Both the position numbers and the translations under genes were made by a program. From the NCBI GenBank assembly GCA_026390935.1, contig JAPLEZ010000153.1:68052-132051 (forward strand): 64,000 bases of DNA, read 5' to 3'. Shown piece after piece: positions 8,738 through 18,400 of the stretch. This stretch comes from Bacteroidota bacterium. GTDB lineage: Bacteria; Bacteroidota; Bacteroidia; Flavobacteriales_C; GCA-002722245. The notes under the pieces were generated by a model that worked only from the letters and a program-made list of their open reading frames with translations, made no database searches and was not told the DNA's origin. Position 1 is the stretch's first letter. Each line of letters opens with the position of its first letter.

Positions 8738-10539
8738 ATCCTACGTCCGACAGGCAATATGTGATCGTTGGTATATTTTCTACCCTGGCCATTATTTTTG
8801 TTTTCCGTTTGTTTTATTTGCAGGTAATCAATCCCGAATTTCAGGATAAGGCCCTCAATATGGGGAGGAAGGTGGTGGTTGAATTTCCTATGCGCGGAAC
8901 CATTTACGATCGCAACGGACACATCATGGCCCACAATGAAATTGCTTATGATTTAATTGTTTTGCCCAAGGAAGTGAAGGTGGATACTTTTGAGTTTTGC
9001 AAATTGTTGAACATCGATACTGCCGAGTTCAATCGCCGTTTGAAAATTGCAAAGACGTATCCCAATGCAGCATACAAAGAATCAGTTTTTCAAGAACTAA
9101 TTTCTGTAGAAGATTTTGCGAGAATTAGTGAGCAGCTGTATCGCTATAAAGGATTTTCGGCGCAGAGAAGAAACGTGCGAAACTATCCAAAGCCAAGCGG
9201 CGCGCATGTTTTGGGATACATGCAAAAGGTAAGCGTAAACGATAAACAGAGAGATGAATTTTACGTGAACAATGATTACATCGGCAGAAGTGGACTGGAG
9301 ATGTACTACGAAAAAGATTTACGCGGAGTCAAAGGAATTAAATATTTGCGTCGCGACAGAAACAACAACATCAAGGGGCCATATAAAGAGGGAACGCTGG
9401 ATGAGAAATCTGCTCCCGGTAAAGATTTGTATACATCCATTGATGCCGTTTTACAAGAATATGCCGAGCAATTGATGCAAGGGAAGCGCGGAAGCATTGT
9501 GGCTATTGATCCGTCAACAGGTGAAGTATTGTGTATGGTTTCGGCGCCGACCTACAATCCCAATGATTTGGTTGGACGATATTTCAGTAAAAATTACGAT
9601 ACCATTTTTAACAGTCCGGGACAGCCTTTATTCTTTCGAAGCATTGCGGCCACTCAACCTCCTGGATCTATTGTGAAAACCATGCAGGCCGCCATTGCTC
9701 AGCAATTTGGTGTAGCAAACCCAAACACCAGATATCCTTGCAATAAAAGTTTAGTGGGTTGCCACGATCACCCTGGTCCATTAAATTTGCCGCAATCGGT
9801 GCAAAGTTCATGTAATCCTTATTATTACAATTTAGTGAAAACGATTTTGTATGCCGAAAAATCGGGTAATGAGTTCACAACAATTGAGCATGGATTGAAC
9901 AGATGGGAAGATGTTGTGCGTTCTTTCGGTATGGGAAATCCTTTGCATATTGATCTCGCAGGAGAGAAGGATGGAAATGTACCTGATTCACGAGAATACA
10001 ATAAAACATATGGACGTGGACACTGGAATTACCGTACAGTTTACTCTTTAAGTATCGGTCAGGGAGAATTTGCATTGACACCTTTGCAAATGACTAATCT
10101 AGCAGTTATCATAGCCAATAAAGGAAAATATTACACGCCGCATGTGGTGAAAAAAGTGGGTGATAGAGAATTGAATTACAAAGATTCAGTACACGTTGTT
10201 AAGGTGGAATCAAAATATTTTGATGTGGTGCAGGATGGGATGCAATGGGTGATTGAAGAACGCGGTGGAACTGCCGGTCGTGCAAAAATTGATAGCTTAC
10301 ATTATTGCGGTAAAACCGGTACATCCCAAAATCCGCACGGTGAAGATCACTCGGTTTTCATTGCCTTTGCGCCACGTGAAAATCCTAAAATTGCAATTTC
10401 AGTGTATATTGAAAACGCAGGAAAGGGTGGTTTATGGGCAGCTCCCATCGCCAGCTTGGTGATTGAAAAATATTTACGTGGACAGATTTCAAGGAAGGAA
10501 TTGGAAGAAGATATGTTGAAAGGAGTAATCAAATATTAG
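8734..10539 (+). CDS. mrdA: Penicillin-binding protein 2
   Basis: FPMRGTIYDRNGHIMAHN; the predicted acylation site reads QPPGSIVKTMQAAIA (SxxK region) and YCGKTGTSQNPHGEDHSVFIAFAP (KTG). Confidence 0.93.
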   Translation: MNPTSDRQYVIVGIFSTLAIIFVFRLFYLQVINPEFQDKALNMGRKVVVEFPMRGTIYDRNGHIMAHNEIAYDLIVLPKEVKVDTFEFCKLLNIDTAEFNRRLKIAKTYPNAAYKESVFQELISVEDFARISEQLYRYKGFSAQRRNVRNYPKPSGAHVLGYMQKVSVNDKQRDEFYVNNDYIGRSGLEMYYEKDLRGVKGIKYLRRDRNNNIKGPYKEGTLDEKSAPGKDLYTSIDAVLQEYAEQLMQGKRGSIVAIDPSTGEVLCMVSAPTYNPNDLVGRYFSKNYDTIFNSPGQPLFFRSIAATQPPGSIVKTMQAAIAQQFGVANPNTRYPCNKSLVGCHDHPGPLNLPQSVQSSCNPYYYNLVKTILYAEKSGNEFTTIEHGLNRWEDVVRSFGMGNPLHIDLAGEKDGNVPDSREYNKTYGRGHWNYRTVYSLSIGQGEFALTPLQMTNLAVIIANKGKYYTPHVVKKVGDRELNYKDSVHVVKVESKYFDVVQDGMQWVIEERGGTAGRAKIDSLHYCGKTGTSQNPHGEDHSVFIAFAPRENPKIAISVYIENAGKGGLWAAPIASLVIEKYLRGQISRKELEEDMLKGVIKY

Positions 10540-12032
10540 TGGCAAAAAGAAACAACATAATAAATAATATTGATTGGGTATTGCTCTCGATCTTTTTGTT
10601 GTTGATGCTCATCGGCTGGATAAATATTTATGGTGCTGTTTTCGATGAGGTTCATCCAAGTATTTTTGATACTTCGCAACGTTATGGCAAGCAGTTGTTG
10701 TGGATTGGCGGGGCGCTGTTTTTAGCGTTTTTAATTTTATCTCTCGATAGTAAAGTTTTCACCTACTCGGCCTATATCATTTATGGTGTTAGTCTGTTTG
10801 CCTTACTCGTCACCATTTTTGTGGCGCGAGAGGTGAATGGTGCGCGCTCATGGTTGGAGATAGGTTCATTTAAAATCCAACCTTCGGAGTTTGCCAAGTT
10901 TGCTACCAGTTTAGCACTGGCGAAGTATTTATCTACTCTTCAAAATTTAAAGGCAAATACTGGTTCCTTGTTTGAGTTGGGCTATCAAGTGAGTAGGATC
11001 TTTACAGGAAAGGCGGTTTTTCGTTTGCAGTATATCGATTGGAAAACTCAAGTGGCGCCAATGGCGATTATTTTGGTGCCTATGATTTTAATTCTCGGAC
11101 AAAAAGATACTGGATCAGCGCTCGTTTATTTGGCTTTCATTTTCGTGTGGTATCGCGCCGGATTTTCGGGTAGTATTTTACTCATCGGTTTTTACTTAAT
11201 GGTTTTGGCTGTTTTAACTTTAATGGTGGATGCCGATTCGGTGATCGCTGCAGTGTGTACCATCGCCTTAATTTTGTATACCATTTTCATTAAAGACACG
11301 CTAATGGCGGTAATTCTCATTGGTTCTATCTTTTTGTATTATGTGCTTTATTTTATTTTCGACTGGAACAGTTCCATCACCAATTATTTGTTTTTTGCGG
11401 CGATAGGCATTTTTTTTCTGGCCAATTTTGCGCTGGAAAATGTATGGAGGAAATTCGAAAAAAACTTTGTTCTTTTTTCTCTCGTCGGCAGTTTGATGTT
11501 TATTGGAAGTGTTCAGTTTTTGTTTGATAATGTGTTGCAGCCTCATCAGAAAGACAGGATTTTAGTGCTCTTTGGAAAGAAGGAAGATATTCATGGTGTG
11601 GGCTACCAGGCGCACGTTGCCAAAATAGCAATAGGGTCGGGTGGCTTTGCTGGTAATGGTTTGCTGGAGGGAATCATCACCAAAGGTAATTTCGTGCCTG
11701 AACAGGGAACGGATTACATTTTTTGTACGGTGGGAGAGGAGTGGGGTTTTTTAGGTTCTACTTTCGTGATTATTTTATACCTCGCGCTCATTTTGCGTAT
11801 TATTTTCCGAGCTGAAAAACAGCGCTCTAATTTCACGCGGATTTACGGTTATTGTGTGGCTTCTATTTTATTTATTCACTTTATGATTAACATCGGAATG
11901 GTGATCGGATTGGCGCCGGTGATCGGGATTCCTTTGCCCTTCCTGAGTTACGGAGGTTCGTCACTTTGGGCCTTTACTATTTTGCTTTTCTTGTTTGTGA
12001 AGTTTGATTCGCAGCGATTGGAGATTTTGTAA
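10539..12032 (+). CDS. rodA: Rod shape-determining protein RodA (SEDS family)
   Basis: NGARSWLEIGSFKIQPSEFAKFA...GKKEDIHGVGYQ...PEQGTDYIFCTVGEEWGF...GIPLPFLSYGGSSLW. Confidence 0.94.
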   Translation: MAKRNNIINNIDWVLLSIFLLLMLIGWINIYGAVFDEVHPSIFDTSQRYGKQLLWIGGALFLAFLILSLDSKVFTYSAYIIYGVSLFALLVTIFVAREVNGARSWLEIGSFKIQPSEFAKFATSLALAKYLSTLQNLKANTGSLFELGYQVSRIFTGKAVFRLQYIDWKTQVAPMAIILVPMILILGQKDTGSALVYLAFIFVWYRAGFSGSILLIGFYLMVLAVLTLMVDADSVIAAVCTIALILYTIFIKDTLMAVILIGSIFLYYVLYFIFDWNSSITNYLFFAAIGIFFLANFALENVWRKFEKNFVLFSLVGSLMFIGSVQFLFDNVLQPHQKDRILVLFGKKEDIHGVGYQAHVAKIAIGSGGFAGNGLLEGIITKGNFVPEQGTDYIFCTVGEEWGFLGSTFVIILYLALILRIIFRAEKQRSNFTRIYGYCVASILFIHFMINIGMVIGLAPVIGIPLPFLSYGGSSLWAFTILLFLFVKFDSQRLEIL

Positions 12033-12044
12033 TTATTTTTGTTC

Positions 12045-12269
12045 TTAATTATATCTGAGCTGATATAAGGCAATCAAAATAATAAATACAACTAGGGATA
12101 GAAGTAGAGTTATTTTCTTTCTTTCCGTTTTACGAAAAGCTATTTTCTGGAGGTTTGGTTCGGTATCCGACTCTTTGTTCACTTTGAATGAGCGGTGTCG
12201 GTAATTTCTACTAATTCTCAACGAAAAGAAAATAGGTACAAAACAAGCTATAAGCATTAATGGTAACAT
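12045..12269 (-). CDS. Small two-TM hypothetical protein
   Basis: 74 aa ORF with N- and C-terminal hydrophobic segments; no family recognised. Confidence 0.4.
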   Translation of the reverse strand: MLPLMLIACFVPIFFSLRISRNYRHRSFKVNKESDTEPNLQKIAFRKTERKKITLLLSLVVFIILIALYQLRYN

Positions 12270-12297
12270 GATTCAAAAATAATAATATGTTTTGTAA

Positions 12298-12431
12298 TAT
12301 GAGTAGTGGCGATAGATCCTTCCTTCGTCAGGAGGACATACTCATCCATTATTAAAATTCAGCGCTTATTTTTTTGGTGTCGGTTGGGTCTGTCCTCCTG
12401 ACGAAGGAAGGATCTATCGCCACTACTCATA
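12298..12431. repeat. 41-bp perfect inverted repeat overlapping the recJ stop codon
   Basis: TATGAGTAGTGGCGATAGATCCTTCCTTCGTCAGGAGGACA (12298-12338) is the exact reverse complement of 12391-12431; 52-nt loop. Confidence 0.95.
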
Positions 12432-14124
12432 ATTCAATATCCTTTATATCCATCTGCATTGTTGTTTTTCCTTTGTAATTATTGAGATTCAAAGTAAAAC
12501 AAACGCTAATGATTTTGCCTTCACAAATGGGCGAACAATATTTGGCCATTTTAAATGCTACGCCGGTGATTTTTTTGTCGGGATAATCATTGTCGGATAG
12601 TAACATGCGCAAATGCTCGGTGCCTACAACGCGGCATTCACCAACATCAACAAGATTGTCGGCAACAAATAATGGTGTTTCATTATCGGGGCCGAAAGGT
12701 TCAAACTGTCGGAGAATGCGGTAAAACCTATCATCTATGTCGTTGAGAGGTATGTGTGCTTCTACTTTCAATTTAGGAATTAAAAGCTCGGGCGTAATTT
12801 TTCTATCAATTACCTTTTCAAGTCTTGCTTTGAAAGCTGCGTAATTTTTTGGCAATAAACTGATGCCTGCCGCGTGATCATGTCCGCCGAATTGCTCCAG
12901 TAGATCTCCACATTCTTCAATGGCTTCCAAAATGTTAAACCCTTTGACGGATCTCGCGCTACCAGTGATTTTACCATCGGCCTGAGTAAGCACTAAAGTG
13001 GGACGGTAATACTGATCCTGCAGGCGTGACGCAACTATGCCAACTACGCCTTTGTGCCAGTTTTCGCTAAACACAATACTACTGGTTTTTTCTTCTTGAT
13101 TTTTTAAAATGGCCAGTGCTTCTTCTGTGGTTTGCTTCTCTGTTTTTTTGCGTTCTTCATTGTATAAATGAATATCGTCGGCCAATGAATTTCGCAATTC
13201 CTTATCAGTGCTGATGAGCAGTTCTACCACGTGCATGGCAGAGTACATGCGGCCTGCAGCGTTAATTCGCGGACCGATACCGAAGCCCACATCCATCATG
13301 GTGAGTTCGCCTTCGCGCTTGGCGATATGAATGATGTTTTTCAATCCGGGCAGTGGATTGCTGTTTAATTTTTTCAATCCGAAATGCGCCAACACCCTGT
13401 TTTCACCTACCATTGGCACCATATCGGCGCCGATGCTCACCGCCACCAAATCTAAAAACTCAAGATAGTTTTCTTCTTCCAGTTCGTGTTTCTGACAATA
13501 GGCCTGAATGAATTTAAATCCAACTCCAGCTCCCGATAAAAATGAAAATGGATACTGACAATCGGCTTGCTTTGGATTGAGCAAGGCAACAGCATTTGGT
13601 ATAATTTCACCAGGATTGTGATGGTCGCAAACAATGAAATCAATGCCCATTTCCTTAGCTTTTGCGATATGCTCCACGGATCGCGTTCCACAGTCGAGGG
13701 CGATGATTAAGGAAAATCCATTGTCGCTAGCGAAATCAAGGGAATCATTGGAAATTCCATAACCTTCCTTGTATCGGTCGGGAACATAATACGATAAATT
13801 TTCGGTGAGTTTTTTCAAAAACAAATACATCATCGCAACGGAAGTAGTGCCGTCTACATCGTAATCGCCGAAGACTAAAATTTTCTCGTTATTGAGCAAA
13901 GCCTCTTCCAAGCGAGTGACCGCTCTATCCATGTCCTTCATTAAAAAAGGATCGTGCAAACTTTTCAAATCGGGACGGAAAAATTTCCTGGCTTCTTCAA
14001 AATTTTTGATGCCACGGTGTACTAGCAATCTGGCTAAAACCGGGTGAATGGCCAAAACATCAGCCAGCTCTTTCACAAGAGCGGGATCTGCATCGGCATA
14101 ATCTTCCCGGATTTTCTTTACCAT
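12427..14124 (-). CDS. recJ: Single-stranded-DNA-specific exonuclease RecJ
   Basis: KILVFGDYDVDGTTSVAMMYLFL, LIIALDCGTRS, DFIVCDHHNPGE (DHH), GPRINAAGRM, QFGGHDHAAGISL (DHHA1). Confidence 0.95.
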   Translation of the reverse strand: MVKKIREDYADADPALVKELADVLAIHPVLARLLVHRGIKNFEEARKFFRPDLKSLHDPFLMKDMDRAVTRLEEALLNNEKILVFGDYDVDGTTSVAMMYLFLKKLTENLSYYVPDRYKEGYGISNDSLDFASDNGFSLIIALDCGTRSVEHIAKAKEMGIDFIVCDHHNPGEIIPNAVALLNPKQADCQYPFSFLSGAGVGFKFIQAYCQKHELEEENYLEFLDLVAVSIGADMVPMVGENRVLAHFGLKKLNSNPLPGLKNIIHIAKREGELTMMDVGFGIGPRINAAGRMYSAMHVVELLISTDKELRNSLADDIHLYNEERKKTEKQTTEEALAILKNQEEKTSSIVFSENWHKGVVGIVASRLQDQYYRPTLVLTQADGKITGSARSVKGFNILEAIEECGDLLEQFGGHDHAAGISLLPKNYAAFKARLEKVIDRKITPELLIPKLKVEAHIPLNDIDDRFYRILRQFEPFGPDNETPLFVADNLVDVGECRVVGTEHLRMLLSDNDYPDKKITGVAFKMAKYCSPICEGKIISVCFTLNLNNYKGKTTMQMDIKDIEL

Positions 14125-14166
14125 TTAAATTGGATTAACTTTGAAGCTTAAAGATCACGTTTTTTT

Positions 14167-14595
14167 ATGAGAGGAAAGAATACGAAATACTTAATTTTCA
14201 TCATTGTTTTGAGTGTTTTCTTTTCTTGTGGTGGTGATGTGTCAACGGGGAATTCCGGACATTTATCGGGCACATGGATTTTTACGGCAGTGCTTCAGTC
14301 ATCTAATAAGTCGGGGTACACTCCCAATGATACAAGGTATAACAAGTACAAGTATTTGGATTTGAATTCAAGTGGAAAAGGGGTGTTGTGGGGAGGTAAT
14401 AATTTGATGGACGGAGTGGCTACTTGGGATGAAAAAAACAAATGGATAGAATTGCAAGCGAAAGATAGTGCAGCCGTGCTAATGGATTTTGAAAAATTTA
14501 CGGTGGATTCGGTAGGAAGTACTTATTTGAAAATTTCGCATCTTGCTTTTTTTCATGATACCACGGTGACGAAGGAAATATTTTTTAAGAAATAA
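14167..14595 (+). CDS. Hypothetical lipoprotein
   Basis: Signal peptide with lipobox-like FFSCGGD; 142 aa. Confidence 0.6.
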   Translation: MRGKNTKYLIFIIVLSVFFSCGGDVSTGNSGHLSGTWIFTAVLQSSNKSGYTPNDTRYNKYKYLDLNSSGKGVLWGGNNLMDGVATWDEKNKWIELQAKDSAAVLMDFEKFTVDSVGSTYLKISHLAFFHDTTVTKEIFFKK

Positions 14596-14598
14596 GGA

Positions 14599-15261
14599 AT
14601 GAGATTTTTAGCTTTTTTTGTAGTTGTTGTTTTGTATTCCTGTGGTTCAAGGGAAGCAAAGGAAACAGTGGTTGATCCTTGGGCAACGGAAGTGCTTGTT
14701 CAGCCAAAAAGCTGTGCTGATTTTTTGAATAGGTTTAAAGATTTTTCTTCTGACACTTTTAAAATTGTGTCGCCCGAACAGGATGATGATTTAAATGATG
14801 ATGTTTTTTTTGGAACCGAATTGGATTCAACTTATTATTCTTTTATTGATAAAAACGTTGCAGAGTATACTCAAGGTATGTACAAGATTTTTGCCTGCTT
14901 CAAAAGGAAAGTATCCCCAGGAAAATATTTAATTTTACTCAGAACGCCTGGTGAATATTGGGAAAGTAAAATCAAACTTTACGTTTTTGATTCTTTGTTG
15001 CAAAGAAACATCGCCTCTCTCGAAGTTGCGGAAAACTGGGGTGATGCAGGAGATTCAATGTCGAAAATATCTTATCTGCTTTTTAAGCAAGGAGCATGTT
15101 CACTTGTTTTGTTTAAAAATGAATCCTATTCTACAGACGATGAATACAAAGACTTTACATCCACAGACAGTGTTTTCTTTTATAACATCAACGAAGGAAT
15201 TTCCTTTGTAAAAGGAGGTCTGTATGATTCAACAGCTACCTATAATCACCTGTTTAAGTGA
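14599..15261 (+). CDS. Hypothetical lipoprotein
   Basis: MRFLAFFVVVVLYSCGSREAKE lipobox; 220 aa; 3 nt downstream of previous ORF. Confidence 0.6.
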   Translation: MRFLAFFVVVVLYSCGSREAKETVVDPWATEVLVQPKSCADFLNRFKDFSSDTFKIVSPEQDDDLNDDVFFGTELDSTYYSFIDKNVAEYTQGMYKIFACFKRKVSPGKYLILLRTPGEYWESKIKLYVFDSLLQRNIASLEVAENWGDAGDSMSKISYLLFKQGACSLVLFKNESYSTDDEYKDFTSTDSVFFYNINEGISFVKGGLYDSTATYNHLFK

Positions 15262-15474
15262 ATTTTTTTCGCGCAATTTTGTGCATTAAGTGTAAAAATT
15301 GCAAAGTCACATATCATTCAAATATTTGACTCACAGCACTTTGAAAATTCGAATTATTGCCCATTAACCGCAAATCAATAACAATATAAATATCTGAAAA
15401 TCAATTACATAGACTGTAACTTTTTGTTATTTCCAATTGTTTTCACTAAGATTAACGCGTAATTTGCACTTATA

Positions 15475-18400
15475 ATGAGTAAAAAAGGTACTAGTATATT
15501 TTCGTTTGTTTTCCTGTTGATGTTTGCAAACTCGTTTGCGGGTGTGAATACTCCCTTTGAAAAATCGATAGGTTTTGGTGATGTGTTTAATCAAAGCGCT
15601 CGCTTCACAGAAAACAAAGGTCAGTTGAAACATTACAAGATCGACTGGTCACAATGTGGAAATATTGTCTTTTACACCCAGTCGTTTGGTGGTACCGCGT
15701 ATTTCGCCGAGAATGGAATTGGTTTTGGATTCATCAAGGAAAACCTCGACCAGAAAAAACATCCTAAAAAGCTGGAGAGTGAAGAAGAGGAGGAAGAAAG
15801 ATCTTATACAAGCACCGGATTTTTTTTAGAATTTATAGGGAAAAATACAAATTCCCGAGTAGTTGGCGTTGGTAAACAAATTTCGAAATTCAATTATTAC
15901 TGTGGTTCAAGTCACATCAGCGACGTGTCCAATTACGATCAGGTGTTGTATGAAAATCTGTACAACAATATTGACTTGAAATATTACATGGGCAAGGGCC
16001 AGTTGAAATTCGATTACATTGTTAAGCCGGGTGCCGATATCAGTCAGATTCAATTGCAATACAACGGCATGAAAGAAGTGTCGGTGAATAAAAAAGGAGA
16101 GCTGGAAATTTTAACCAACTGGGGCATTTTAATCGACAAAAAACCTTATTCCTACCAAATTATTAACGGTCAGCAAGTGCCGGTAAACATCACTTACAAA
16201 GAATATGAGAATGGCAGGATTGGTTTTGAAGGAAGCTACGATCACAGCATAGAATTGATCATTGATCCGCCAACATTAACATGGGCAACGCTGATAGGCG
16301 GACCTAATGGCGACGGTTATTTTTATGACATCACTATGGATGAAAGTGGAAATATATATGGTACGGGGTGGTACAGTAATTCTTTTCCAAAAGTGAGTGC
16401 AGCTGATAATGTTAGTAATGGAGTTGAGCCTTTTGTTTTTAAACTTACACCCGATGGAACAACTTTGCTTTATGCTACTTTTTTAGGAGGAAATGCCAGC
16501 GGGAATGATGAAATAGGAACCGGCATCGCAGTAAATAAATTGGGAGAAGCTTTTGTGTGCGGACATACTACAAGCGCAGTGAGTTTTCCTACCGCAGGTA
16601 GTCCCGTGCAATCTGTAATTGCAGGCGGATTTGACATTTTTGCAGCAAAATTCAGTGCTACCGGGGCATTGATTTACTCTACTTTTTATGGAGCAACTGG
16701 TGATGACAGGGCTTATGCCATCGACATTGATGCGCTAAACAATGCATTTATTACCGGATATACCACTTCAACAAGCGGATTTGCAAGCGGCGGGGCTTTT
16801 CAAACGGTTCATGGTGGTGCAATGGATGCTTTTGTATTGAAATTAAACCCTGCCGGAAGCGCCGTTTTATTTTGTACTTATTTCGGAGGAACAGGCAATG
16901 ATTTAGGAAGAGATATTGTGGTGGATTTAGCAGGCAGTCCATACATTGGAGGAGGAACAACATCGGCCACCGGAATTGCAAGTGTGGGTTCATACGACGC
17001 TACTCTTGGCGGCGATGTAGATGGTTTTGTGGCTAAGTTTAGTACCAACGGAGCATCAAGAATTTATGGAGCTTATGCTGGTGGGACCAATCAGGATAAG
17101 GTTGAATCGGTAGATGTTAAATGTAATGGAGAACTGGTGATGTCGGGTTATACCCGTTCGGATTCCCCGTCTTTTGTAAGTGTAAATGCTATCCGGATGA
17201 ATAATGCTGCGCCAGGCGGAGGTCCTCGTGATGCTTTCATGCGCAGGGTTAGTCCCGATGGAAGCACCTTACTCAATTCAACCTTTATGGGTGTTTGGGG
17301 TGAGGATGCAACCAAAAACGGAGATCCTTTTGGGTTAACTGTACAACAAAGAGGGACTTCAGTTAGCGTGAACCGAAGAGGGAATATTGCAGTAGCATTT
17401 TGTACGGGAACAAATGGTCATCCTTTGGTTTCGCCTGTTCAGGCCACCGTTGGCGGAGGCGCTCCTGATTTAGGGGATGCGTATTGTTTTGTCACCGATT
17501 CATTGGGATCAAGTATTGTTTTTTCAACTTATTTTGGAGGAACTCAAAACGATTATCCAACAGCAGGAGTAAAGTACCATCCTGTTAACGACCACATCTT
17601 TGTCATTGGAGGATCATCCCATTCTTTGAATGGTTCATTGCCATTGACACCCGGAACTTATTTAACCGCAGGAACTGGTACGGGGGATTATCCTTATGTG
17701 GTTTTATATACCAATGTTCCCTGTGAAATTAAAGTGGATCTCCCTCTTCCGGCTGCTGTGTGCAAAGGAGAAAACATGACTTTTTCGGCGGATACTTTAT
17801 GTGGTGATAATGCACCTACTTTTCAATGGTTGGTGAATAATGTAGTGCAGGTGGGGGCAACAGCAAAAACTTTTACCACCAATACACTCAATAACAACGA
17901 TGAGGTATGTGTTGTTTTTAGTAAAATAATTCCAGGTTGTTTTCCGGTGGTGGAAGACGATACTGCTTGTGTGAATGTGGTCATTAAACCTTTGCCGGTG
18001 GTGACTTTGGCCGATGATTCTATTTGTGCAGGTAAGAATGCTGTGATTGATGCAGGTACCGGTTTCGACGATTATTTATGGTCGAGTGGGGAAGCTACTT
18101 CCAGCATTACAAAATCAGTGGCGGGAACGTATTGGGTAGAAGTCACGAAAAATGGCTGTAAAGACAGGGATGCCATGAATCTTTTGGAGCGACCGGTTTT
18201 ATTTATTTTACCCGATTCTGCTAAAACCTGCAATGTAAGTAACAGCGGTTATGTAGTTACTTTTAAAATTGGTGGAGGTGATCCAACATCTTATAAAGTT
18301 ACGGGATTGGCAGGGACTTTAACAGGAAATTCTTTTACAAGCAATCTTATTACTTCCGGAAATTCTTTCTCTTTAATTGTTACCGACAAACACAATTGTG

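Noticed and set aside
16400-17700. Possible CRISPR-like or tandem DNA repeats in the giant ORF
   Set aside because: Repetition is at protein level (SBBP repeats) with divergent DNA; no regular identical repeat/spacer structure.
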